Below are positions 6,441 to 14,200 of a stretch of 15,104 nt of DNA, piece by piece (positions within the stretch are counted from its first letter, which is position 1; every line of letters starts with the position of its first letter). The translations under genes and the position numbers were made by a program. Source of the stretch: Synergistaceae bacterium. Lineage in GTDB: Bacteria; Synergistota; Synergistia; Synergistales; Aminobacteriaceae. Under the pieces are notes generated by a model. That model worked only from the letters and a program-made list of their open reading frames with translations, did no database searches and was not told where the DNA came from. The DNA lies in assembly GCA_031273365.1 (NCBI GenBank), contig JAISSA010000211.1, forward strand, positions 1-15,104. Direction: 5' to 3'.

Positions 6441-7415
6441 GTGGCAACGGACGCGGTCGTCGTTACTATCGACAACGTGAAGGAAGCTCAGAGGCGCATC
6501 GCCGGCAGGGTTCGTCATACGCCGATCCTGAGGGCGGACAAACTGGACTCTCTGGTGAATGCCGAGGTGTACTTCAAGCCGGAGAACCTGCAGATTACGG
6601 GATCGTTCAAAATCAGGGGCGCGACGAACAAAATCCTGACCCTGAGCGAAGAAGAACGCTCGAAGGGCATTATCGCCTCGTCCTCCGGGAACCACGCCCA
6701 GGGCGTCGCCTGGGCCTCGAAGATGCTGGGGGTGAAGGCGATTCTGGTTCTGCCGGAGAACGCGCCCCAGACCAAGATCGACGGGACGAAGAGTCTGGGG
6801 GCGGAGGTCGTGCTGTACGGGTTCGACTCCGTCCAGCGTTATCAGAAGCTTTACGAACTGAAGGCCCAAAACGGCTACACCCTCGTTCACTCCTACGACG
6901 ACCCGGAGCTGATCGCCGGGCAGGGCACGAGCGGACTGGAGATCGTCCAGGACCTTCCCGACGTGGACACCGTCGTCGTGCCTCTGGGGGGAGGGGGCCT
7001 TCTGGCGGGCGTTGCGGTGGCGCTGAAGGAGTCGAAGCCCGGGGTGCGGGTGGTCGGCGTCGAGCCCGTGCACATCGCGCGCTATTCCGAAAGCCGAAAG
7101 GCCGGCGGTCCCGTGGAGGTCAAAATGGGCCCAACGCTGGCGGACGGCCTGATGATCACCCGGACGGGGGAGCACAACTACCCGTTGATCGAGAAATACG
7201 TCGACGAGGTCGTCACGGCCTCGGACCCCTTCATTCAGAGGGCGCTGACGGAGATCGTCTTCAAGGGCAAAGTGCTGGTCGAGCCCTCCGCCGCCATCGG
7301 CCTTGCCGCCGCCATGGAGGGAACGTTCAAAGTCAGGCCGGGAGAGCGCGTCTGCTTTTACCTCTCAGGAGGCAACATCGACCCGGATAAACTGGCTTCC
7401 CTCATTCTCCGCTAA
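6441..7415 (+). CDS. PLP-dependent threonine/serine dehydratase (catabolic type)
   Basis: A 324-residue cytoplasmic fold-type II PLP enzyme that deaminates threonine to 2-oxobutyrate and/or serine to pyruvate, releasing ammonia. Visible parts are the PLP lysine Lys57 in ITGSFKIRGA, the substrate-binding SSSGNHAQG (80-88), the phosphate-binding glycine loop GGGGLLAG (183-190), and Ser309 in LSGGNID near the pyridine nitrogen. The length fits TdcB-type enzymes: there is no C-terminal regulatory ACT domain, so feedback by isoleucine is not expected. The start is taken as GTG 6441 because GAGGAGG ends at 6431, leaving 9 nt; ATG 6432 would have no spacing. It follows its own promoter and an inverted repeat, next to the GntR regulator, with a TRAP transporter downstream, so a catabolic role is likely. 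Hydroxyaspartate or ectoine-pathway dehydratases and serine racemase share this fold and are not excluded. Confidence 0.88.
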   Translation: MATDAVVVTIDNVKEAQRRIAGRVRHTPILRADKLDSLVNAEVYFKPENLQITGSFKIRGATNKILTLSEEERSKGIIASSSGNHAQGVAWASKMLGVKAILVLPENAPQTKIDGTKSLGAEVVLYGFDSVQRYQKLYELKAQNGYTLVHSYDDPELIAGQGTSGLEIVQDLPDVDTVVVPLGGGGLLAGVAVALKESKPGVRVVGVEPVHIARYSESRKAGGPVEVKMGPTLADGLMITRTGEHNYPLIEKYVDEVVTASDPFIQRALTEIVFKGKVLVEPSAAIGLAAAMEGTFKVRPGERVCFYLSGGNIDPDKLASLILR

Positions 7416-7491
7416 CGAGAAAACTCGTCGCTCCATCTATCTCAGGACTTTATATTGTTTTGAAGTGGGCAGGCTCGACTCGCTTAAATAA

Positions 7492-7623
7492 ACGCAGATC
7501 GAAGAAGTACAGGATAAAGAAATAGTTGTAGACCGGGACTACAACGGCGCTGGCGGGATATTTGGCAGTGGGCTCAACGTGTTGATAGACAGTTTTCAGG
7601 CGTTGATATTAGTGCCTTTATGA
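7492..7623 (+). pseudogene. Possible decayed C-terminal fragment of a TnpB-type transposon nuclease
   Basis: An open stretch after a TAA at 7489-7491 encodes VVDRDYNGAGGIFGSGL (7525-7575) and ends at TGA 7621-7623. DRDYNGA-x-GIF closely resembles the last RuvC motif of TnpB proteins from IS200/IS605- and IS607-type elements, where the Asp of RD-x-N is catalytic. The rest of the protein is absent, including the upstream CxxC zinc-finger pair, and no start codon or ribosome-binding site is seen. It is therefore read as a remnant, not a gene. The match covers only about a dozen residues, so chance similarity is possible, but the structured RNA-like hairpin directly after it is what would be expected at the 3' end of tnpB. 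Confidence 0.45.
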
Positions 7624-7640
7624 AAATTCGTCAACACGTT
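7576..7640 (+). ncRNA. 65-nt nested hairpin, possible guide-RNA scaffold remnant or leader structure
   Basis: AACGTGTTGA (7576-7585) pairs perfectly with TCAACACGTT (7631-7640). Inside, TTTTC (7593-7597) pairs with GAAAA (7622-7626), and AGGC (7598-7601) with GCCT (7613-7616), giving a three-tier stem. A further small hairpin CGGAT-ATTT-ATCCG follows at 7652-7665. It overlaps the end of the TnpB-like fragment, where such elements encode their guide (omega) RNA. Alternatively it is a folded leader of the downstream transporter gene. I do not recognise a known riboswitch. Confidence 0.4.
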
Positions 7641-7688
7641 AGGGCCACTACCGGATATTTATCCGTGGGCTTTGCGAGATCCAGCCTT

Positions 7689-7744
7689 TCTCTCTTTTGA
7701 GAGATTGCACAACAGGCAAACCTGATGAATTATCTTCAGGTTTT
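7689..7744 (+). terminator. Hairpins before the TRAP permease start, attenuator candidate
   Basis: TCTCTC-TTTT-GAGAGA (7689-7704) is a small perfect hairpin. AAACCTGA (7718-7725) then pairs perfectly with TCAGGTTT (7736-7743) around 10 nt and is followed by T, G, TTAT, resembling an intrinsic terminator 25 nt before the permease ATG. It may separate the dehydratase transcript from the transporter genes or act as a leader attenuator. An upstream TCAGG (7596-7600) could compete for the CCTGA arm, which is speculative. The remaining 7416-7491 shows no recognised feature. Confidence 0.5.
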
Positions 7745-7769
7745 GTTATGTAGAAAGGATCGGATTGGC

Positions 7770-9722
7770 ATGAATAAAGACGGCGCAACAGGTGACACGA
7801 CGCTGGAAAAACAGGGAGAACAGGTTTTGCGCGAGGCTTCTCAGGAAAGCCGCTACCGCAGCGACCTGGACGTTGTCTGGAAGTACGCGATTCTTGTTTT
7901 GTCCTGTGTTTTCGTTTTATACCACATCATTACGTCCCGTTACGGAATGCCCCCGATGTTCAAGCACCGCGCCATCCACCTGGGCGCTATTTTATGTCTT
8001 ACGTGGCTTTATTATCCCGCCACGAAGCAATCCCCGCAAAAACGCCCCAGTTGCCTGGACTTTGTTTTGCTCGCCGCCTCCGCTGCCGTTTCCGTCTACA
8101 CCGTCTTCAACGTGGACGCTTTTGCGCTGCGGGGCGGGGTGGCTCTGACGCGGGATTATCTGTTTGGAGCCGTGGCGATCTTCCTTGTGCTGGAGGCCTG
8201 TCGGCGCGTCGCCGGCAGGGGCCTTCTCGTTCTGGCCGTCGTGTTTTTGCTGTACGCCTGGCTGGGACGCTACGTCCCCGGCGCCCTCTCCCATCGGGGC
8301 TATTCCATCCAGCGCATCATCTATCAGATGTATCTGACCACCGAGGGCATCTACGGACTGCCGATCGGGATCGCCTCGACCTACCTCGTCCTCTTTATCG
8401 TCTTCTCGTCCATGCTTGAAAAGAGCGGGCTGGGGACGCTCTTCAACGACGTGGCCATGGCCTGGGGCGGGCGGCACGTCGGCGGACCGGCGAAGGTCGC
8501 GGTCATCGGCAGCGCCCTTGTCGGCATGATCAGCGGCAGCGCCGCCACGAACGTCGCGACCTCCGGGGCGTTTACCATCCCGCTGATGAAGAAGGTCGGG
8601 TACAAGGCCTATTTTGCCGGCGCGGTCGAGGCGGCCGCCTCCACGGGAGGGCAGATCATGCCCCCCATCATGGGCACGGGCGCTTTCATCATGGCCGAAT
8701 TTCTGGGGATCCCTTACATCAAAATCGCGGCGGCGGCCGTCATTCCGGCCGTTCTCTACTTCGCGGCGGTCTACTTTCAGGTGGATATCCGGGCGCGCCG
8801 GACCGGGCTGAGGGGATTGCCGGAGGATCAAATCCCCAAAGTCGGAAAAACGCTTCTGAACTACGGACACATGTTCATCCCCATCGTCGTTCTGATATGG
8901 CTTCTTATGGAGCAATTCACGCCTCTTTACGCCGCCTTTTACTCCCTCCTGGCGACCTGGGCGTTGTCCCTCATCCGCAAAGACACCCGCCTCGGGCCCT
9001 CGAAGCTGCTTCCCATGGCGGTCTCCGCCGCGCGTTCCTGCATCAGCCTGAGCGTCGCCATGGCCAGCGCGGGGTTCATCGTTGCGGTGCTGTCCATGAC
9101 GGGCATTGGCATCATCCTCGCGGACAACATCGTGGCGCTGTCGCACGGGTACCTCTTCCTGACCCTGATCCTCTGCATGGTGGTCTCGATCATTCTGGGC
9201 ATGGGGCTTCCCACAAGCGCGTGCTACATCATCGCCGCAAGCATCGCGATTCCCATTCTGCGCGAGATGAAGGTCCCCGCTTTGCAGGCGCATATGTTCG
9301 TTTTTTACTATTCCTGTCTGTCGACGGTCACGCCGCCGGTTGCGCTGGCGTCCTACGTCGCGGCGGGCCTCTCGGGCTCCAGCACCAACGAGGTGGGCTG
9401 GGCGGCGTTCAGGCTGGCTCTGGCGGGGTTCATCGTCCCGTTTTTCTTCATTTACTCTCCCGCGATGCTGCTTGAGGCGGACAGCAACCTGATCATCGCC
9501 TGGGCCTTCGTGTCCGCCTTTATAGGGACGGCCCTTCTGGCGGTAGCCATCGAGGGATACCTCTATCTTCAGCTTCCCGTTCTCCTGAGAATGGTATTTT
9601 TTATCGCGGCTCTGACCCTGATCGAGCCGGGCCTGACGACGGATTGCGTCGGCTTCGCCCTGAGCGCCGCGGGGCTTGGGTTCGTGTTTCACCTCAGGCG
9701 ATCCGCCATGAAAAGCCAATAA
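7770..9722 (+). CDS. TRAP transporter fused permease (TAXI type, DctQ-DctM fusion)
   Basis: A 650-residue integral inner-membrane protein forming the membrane part of a TAXI-type TRAP transporter, a secondary transporter driven by an ion gradient and fed by an extracytoplasmic binding protein. After a cytoplasmic N-terminus (about 35 residues) come the small-subunit (DctQ-like) helices to about residue 165, then the large DctM-like domain. The fused family is marked by SGSAATNVATSGAFTIPLMK (255-274), GGQIMPPIMGTGAFIMAEFLG, and later LGMGLPTSACYIIAA and STVTPPVALASY. The longest frame begins at 7725 inside a hairpin; I start at ATG 7770 with AGAAAGGA upstream. The binding-protein gene follows after 68 bp, so the two are one operon. 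Substrate is not readable from sequence; relatives carry C4-dicarboxylates, amino acids or related acids, and the neighbouring dehydratase favours an amino acid or hydroxy acid. Confidence 0.93.
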   Translation: MNKDGATGDTTLEKQGEQVLREASQESRYRSDLDVVWKYAILVLSCVFVLYHIITSRYGMPPMFKHRAIHLGAILCLTWLYYPATKQSPQKRPSCLDFVLLAASAAVSVYTVFNVDAFALRGGVALTRDYLFGAVAIFLVLEACRRVAGRGLLVLAVVFLLYAWLGRYVPGALSHRGYSIQRIIYQMYLTTEGIYGLPIGIASTYLVLFIVFSSMLEKSGLGTLFNDVAMAWGGRHVGGPAKVAVIGSALVGMISGSAATNVATSGAFTIPLMKKVGYKAYFAGAVEAAASTGGQIMPPIMGTGAFIMAEFLGIPYIKIAAAAVIPAVLYFAAVYFQVDIRARRTGLRGLPEDQIPKVGKTLLNYGHMFIPIVVLIWLLMEQFTPLYAAFYSLLATWALSLIRKDTRLGPSKLLPMAVSAARSCISLSVAMASAGFIVAVLSMTGIGIILADNIVALSHGYLFLTLILCMVVSIILGMGLPTSACYIIAASIAIPILREMKVPALQAHMFVFYYSCLSTVTPPVALASYVAAGLSGSSTNEVGWAAFRLALAGFIVPFFFIYSPAMLLEADSNLIIAWAFVSAFIGTALLAVAIEGYLYLQLPVLLRMVFFIAALTLIEPGLTTDCVGFALSAAGLGFVFHLRRSAMKSQ

Positions 9723-9790
9723 CATTATAAGGGGTGCTTTTTATTAACTCTTCAGGTTTTTTATTTCAAATCATGAAGGAGGTTTTTTGG

Positions 9791-10765
9791 ATGGGTATGT
9801 GCAGAAAAGCGGCAATAGGGGTGCTCGTGATGCTTTCGGTCTGTTTCGCGGGCGGCGCGTTCGGGGGGGAAATTTACATCACGATGGGCACGGCCGGCGT
9901 CGGTGGAATGAATTACCCCGTGGGCATCGCGATGGCCAGAATCTGGAACGCCGGCATCAAAGACATGAAGGCGGTCGCCATCGCGACGGCGGGTGCGGTG
10001 CAGAACATCGACATGCTGCGCACGAAGGACATCGAGGTGGCGACCTGCCGCCCGGTCGAGGCGTATCGCGCCATCAACGGCATTGAGAAGTACAGGGAGA
10101 AGATGCCCTGGATTCGTGCGCTCAGCGGAGGCGTTACGATCGACGTCAAGCAGATACTCGCGTTGAAGGGCGCGGGCATAGAGTCCGTCTCCGACTTCAA
10201 GGGCAAGCGCGTGGCGGTCGGCCCGGTCGGCAGCGGCGGAGAGGCCGACTCCCGCGAGATTCTGGCGGCCTATAATCTGACGTATCAGGATATCACCCCG
10301 GAGTACGTCGAGGCGGGGCAGGCCGTGGAAATGATGCAGGACGGGATCATTCAGGGCGCGATTTTGGGCCTGAGCCTCGGCTCTTCGGCCATCAGCGAGC
10401 TGATGCTCACCAACAAGGTCGTGCTGTTGCCCATGTCCGACGAGGGGTTCGAGAACCTGAAAAAAGGAAATCCCTTCATTCAGAGAAGAACGGTTCCCAC
10501 CGGAGCCTATCCCAACCAGGACTACGAGGTTCTGACGGCCGGCGATCCCCCGGATCTCGTCGTCTGCCGCGAGGATCTTCCGGAGGAGCTGGCCTACGAA
10601 ATGACCCGCGCCATCTACCTGCCGGAGAACATGGAGCAGGTCCGCGCCGTCGCGGCCGCCGTGCGCCAGTACGGCCCCGATCTGGTGGATCCCCCCGAGA
10701 AAATGATGCTCCCCTATCATCCCGGCGCGCTGCGCTTCTTCAAAGAGGTCGGATGGATTAAGTAA
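9791..10765 (+). CDS. TAXI-family TRAP transporter solute-binding protein
   Basis: A 324-residue exported binding protein that captures the substrate and delivers it to the fused permease encoded just upstream. MGMCRKAAIGVLVMLSVCFAGGAFG is a Sec signal peptide; there is no convincing lipobox. The mature start EIYITMGTAGVGGMNYPVGIAMARIWN is the typical TAXI opening, with VAIATAGAVQNIDMLRTKDIEVATC, the hinge SVSDFKGKRVAVGPVGSGGEADSREIL and a C-terminal AAAVRQYGPDLVDPPE...LPYHPGALRFFKEVGW. The ATG at 9791 has AAGGAGG 8 nt upstream; the longer frame from 9734 would prefix 19 residues lacking signal character. A GC-rich hairpin follows the stop. The TTCAGGTTTT 10-mer (9751-9760) in its leader also occurs before the permease gene. 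Ligand unknown. Confidence 0.93.
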   Translation: MGMCRKAAIGVLVMLSVCFAGGAFGGEIYITMGTAGVGGMNYPVGIAMARIWNAGIKDMKAVAIATAGAVQNIDMLRTKDIEVATCRPVEAYRAINGIEKYREKMPWIRALSGGVTIDVKQILALKGAGIESVSDFKGKRVAVGPVGSGGEADSREILAAYNLTYQDITPEYVEAGQAVEMMQDGIIQGAILGLSLGSSAISELMLTNKVVLLPMSDEGFENLKKGNPFIQRRTVPTGAYPNQDYEVLTAGDPPDLVVCREDLPEELAYEMTRAIYLPENMEQVRAVAAAVRQYGPDLVDPPEKMMLPYHPGALRFFKEVGWIK

Positions 10766-10788
10766 AAGCAGGATAAGTGGTTCTTCAG

Positions 10789-10818
10789 ATCAGGGGGACA
10801 GCGCTCTGCCCCCCTGAT
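10789..10818 (+). terminator. GC-rich hairpin after the TAXI binding-protein gene
   Basis: ATCAGGGGG (10789-10797) pairs perfectly with CCCCCTGAT (10810-10818) around a 12-nt loop, 23 nt after the stop codon. No U-tract follows, so it may terminate weakly or protect the operon 3' end. Confidence 0.55.
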
Positions 10819-10833
10819 TCCGGACAAAATTCC

Positions 10834-10868
10834 ATATCACAAAATTTTATATCACAAAATTTTATATC
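10834..10868 (+). repeat. 15-bp tandem repeat, 2.3 copies
   Basis: ATATCACAAAATTTT is present at 10834-10848 and 10849-10863 without change, followed by a partial ATATC (10864-10868). Each unit contains the palindrome AAAATTTT. It sits immediately upstream of the TTGACA box at 10875, so it could act as an A/T-rich upstream promoter element or a protein-binding array for flagellin transcription. Confidence 0.7.
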
Positions 10869-10874
10869 GCCCCG

Positions 10875-10909
10875 TTGACAGGTGAAAATATTTGTGTTAA
10901 AAATATACT
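10875..10909 (+). promoter_or_regulatory. Candidate promoter upstream of flagellin
   Basis: TTGACA (10875-10880) is a perfect -35 hexamer. At 17 nt there is TAAAAA (10898-10903), and a better -10-like TATACT lies at 10904-10909 but with a 23-nt spacer. It would give a leader of about 300 nt before the flagellin start. No clear sigma-28 site (TAAA, 15 nt, GCCGATAA) with right spacing was found: TAAA...GCCGATGC at 11172-11200 has two extra bases and lies too close to the start. Confidence 0.4.
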
Positions 10910-10994
10910 GAAAACTTCGTGATTTCGGAGAAGCTGAATTCTCTCAATAAAGATTTGCACATCGCGATGGCACGGAACATTTTTCAGGTTTTAC

Positions 10995-11023
10995 CCGGGA
11001 CGAGGGGGTTTTGCTCGTTCCGG
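10995..11023 (+). other. Hairpin in the flagellin leader
   Basis: CGGGACGAG (10996-11004) pairs with CTCGTTCCG (11014-11022) with a single G-U pair and one more C-G pair outside, around a 9-nt loop GGGGTTTTG. No U-tract follows. It is the most stable-looking fold in the upstream half of the flagellin leader; a role in mRNA stability or processing is inferred. Confidence 0.5.
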
Positions 11024-11107
11024 AGCGTCAAAAGAATGAAAATTTGGGGGTGATCGGGGACATAAGGTAACGAACGGGGTACGGAAGATTTTGTTACATG
11101 CCGCGCG

Positions 11108-11217
11108 ATGGAGCAATAGCGCACAGGGCACAATGGATCGGTTCCGACGGACATGGATGGTCCGCCGGACGTAAAATGGGGACGGTATGGATGCCGATGC
11201 CCCAGTTACAGGGAGGT
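11108..11217 (+). promoter_or_regulatory. Flagellin leader with repeated CsrA-type AUGGA motifs
   Basis: ATGGA occurs at 11108-11112, 11133-11137, 11153-11157 and 11187-11191. ACAGGGAGGT (11208-11217) overlaps the Shine-Dalgarno of the flagellin start and is one base from the CsrA consensus ACARGGAUGU. The 11153 copy sits in the 7-nt loop of a hairpin formed by TCCGACGGAC (11143-11152) and GTCCGCCGGA (11160-11169) with one mismatch. A looped GGA plus a GGA over the ribosome-binding site is the layout by which CsrA blocks flagellin translation in Bacillus, relieved by FliW. Neither protein is in this window. Confidence 0.6.
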
Positions 11218-11225
11218 AAAATACC

Positions 11226-14200
11226 ATGGCACTTGTTGTCAACAACAACATTCCTGCACTTCAGACGTACAACGCGCTCACCGCGACCACCAATTCTTTG
11301 CAGAAATCCATACAGAAGCTTTCTTCGGGCTTGCGCATCAACAGCGCCGCCGACGACGCGGCCGGGCTTGCCATCTCCGAAAAGATGCGCGCACAGATTC
11401 GCGGACTGGACCGGGCCGTCAGCAACTCGCAGGACGGCATCTCCATGATTCAGACGGCCGAGGGCGCGCTCTCCGAGACCCACAGCATCCTTCAGAGAAT
11501 GCGCGAGCTTTCCGTGCAGGCGGCCAACGACACGCTGACCCAGCAGGACCGTGGCTACATCCAGTTGGAAATCGATCAGCTTCGAGAGGAAGTCACGCGC
11601 ATCGGCAACACCACACAGTTCAACAAGAAGAAGCTGTTGGACGGCTCCGCGGCCGTGTTGTGGTCCAGCGACAACCTGACGACCAAAGCGATCATCAACG
11701 GCGGTCTTCGCACCATCGACCAGTTCGGGCAGAAGAACGCCGCCGAGGGCAACTATAAAATCACCGTGAAAGCGACTCCCGGCCAAGCCGAGGTTCAGAA
11801 GACCGACGTCCTGAAGGTCAAGCACGCGGGTTCCACTCAGGTCAACTCCACCTCCCGCGACCGGGAATTCCCCGACATCGAGATCGGCGTCGCGCAGGCA
11901 GAGAGCCTCACACCCCTATTTACCGGTGGTACCGCGCCGGCCCTTACGGGTGCGACATTCAGCGACAATCTGCTGGAGGGTTTCACGTTCGACCTGAATA
12001 TTAACGCTGCAACCGGCGGGGTGGGGTATTTCACGAGAGAAGACGGAAGTCACGGGACGGTCGCGATTACCGGTGCGGCCTTGCTCGCAGATGGAACAAA
12101 CAAAGTCGCAACTTTAGCCTTGGTCTACAGCGACGGAAGAACAGAGGGCGGTACCCTCACATTTTCCACAACCAGCACAGCGGCTCCCACTGCGATTCGC
12201 TTTCAGGCGGTCAATCCGAAAAACGCCGACTTCTCTGTCAGGGTGGGAACCTCAAATACGGTATATAACCTTTCTTCCGCCGCCTTGGGCGCGAACAACG
12301 TGACGGAACTCGTCCTGAAGGACTACGCCAATGTTATGGCTACCGCCGCGGCTGTTGCTGACGTAGCAGCCGCACAGTCGTATAAGGTGACCGTTCCCGG
12401 CGCGAATGAAGTGAAACAGCTGCTTGAACCATACAAGGGAATTTCCAATGCGCGGGCCGACATGACTGGCGCGGCGCTCAACCCGACGGTTGCGGGTGCC
12501 GCAGGTACGATTACCACTGCCACTTCTGGGTTTACAAGCGCTTTAGACGGTGCTGTTTTCAGCCTCAGATTCAGCGATATCGACGCTGCGGGCGTTATCA
12601 ACACTGTCACGGGCTGGTATGTGAAGGAAGACGGAACGGAGGGAACTTTCTCGCTGGGGACAAATCACACCATCACCGCGGCGGCGGGCGCACAGACGAT
12701 AAACCTGATCCTGACCAACGCCGACGGCACCAGCGGCGGAACCGCCAATGCAACCTTTACCACGGGTACCGCTGCCTCCACTTTTGCAAACGGCTCAATC
12801 GCGTGGGAGGATATCGTACAAACTTCAGCGGCTACTGACCTCTTCTCCGTCGAGGTAGGCGAGTCGAGGTACAATCTTTCGCGGGCTGCCGTTGGAGGTA
12901 GAACGCTGACCCTGACGGACTATCACGACTACAGCCACACCAGCCCCACACTGAACGCCACTCTTTATAAGGAGACATTCAACTTCCCCAATGCCAACGA
13001 TATTCTCTCGGCGCTCGACGGGACGCTCGACATCTCCGTTGGCCCCGTGACGTACAAGGCGACGGGCAGCGGAAACACGAAGAATACGGCCTTCTCCATC
13101 GTGGACACGTACTCGGCGGGGGATTCTTATATCTATGACAAGGCCCTTCTGGCGACATTGTTCGACATCCCTGCATCCGATCTCAACGGCGGCAATGTAG
13201 ACCTGAACTTCGAGGTAACGGCCCGTAACCCCAGCGTTTCCCTGGATTTGAAGATAACGGGAAGCTACTGGGATGAAAACGGGGAAAAGAAGACTCTCAC
13301 CGAAAAGACTGCCCAACTAACCGCTGCGGCAGGCGCGACAGTCACGCTGGACAACGGTAACAGGGTGGTTTTTAAGAGCCTGACTGCCGCTGGCTCCAAT
13401 TGGGTTAACGCTACGCCTGCTAACGGTGTGACCCTTACAGTAGGCGACAAATTCTCCGCTTTCTACTCCGAGGCGAGTTCCACTGCCGACATGAGCGTCA
13501 CGGTGACGGGCAGCGACGGAAGCGAGCTTTCCTATAACTTCAACTCGCAGGCAATCCAGAGAGCAAATGCTCTGCCTCTGACGCGGACCGTGTTCGACAA
13601 GTTCGGCGACGCCACGGCCGTGGGCGCGAGCGTGATTATCCCCGAAGGGTTCTCCGTCGTCCAGATCGGCGACATTGCCACGCTGGACACGAAGCTGCGC
13701 GACATCGAAAAATTCTGGAACTCCGAGGGCCGCTTCCTGCTGGCGGATGCCCAGACCCTGACCGTCACCCAGGGCGACGGCAAACAGACCAAGATCGTCC
13801 TCTACGGGGACGACACGGTTGGGGAACTCGTTACGAAGCTGAACGGCGCTATCGCCGATGACTTCGGCCAGGGCAAGTACGTTGGCGTCGACAGCGGCAA
13901 CTTCGTCAACTTCACGGACGAGAGCACCGCCGCGGCCAACTCCGCCAGAGTCAGCAACGGAGGGGACATCGCGAACTCAGTCGCGGGCACGGTTATCATC
14001 CGCTCCGTCATCTCGGGCAACGACGGCAAAATCTCCTTCGCGGGCGATGAAGACCTGATAAAGGCTCTTTCCATGAACATTCTTCCGGGCAAAGAAGCGC
14101 GTGAGAGCAACTATGACGTTACCATCACCGACGCCCACACGGGCAAAGTTACAGCTGAGGCCCGCATCACGGGCAACAAACTCATCGGTCTGGTGCATGA

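Noticed and set aside
7582..7610. Promoter TTGATA...GATATT inside the nested hairpin
   Set aside because: The -10 half matches only four of six bases and the site coincides with the hairpin arms, so it is not distinguishable from chance.
7441..7700. Known riboswitch in the transporter leader
   Set aside because: The stems are real, but I could not match conserved cores of the glycine, lysine, SAM, TPP or THF classes.
7992..9725. Long minus-strand frame (577 codons) opposite the TRAP permease gene
   Set aside because: The translation is a low-complexity charged Arg/Asp/Gly mixture with no domain; the plus strand encodes an unmistakable membrane transporter.
10948..10970. Second sigma-28-like site TAAAGATT...GCGATGG
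   Set aside because: The -10 half is a poor match and the spacing is about three bases too short.
11172..11200. Sigma-28-like flagellin promoter TAAA...GCCGATGC
   Set aside because: The spacing is 17 nt rather than 15 after TAAA, and the transcript would start only a few bases before the Shine-Dalgarno.
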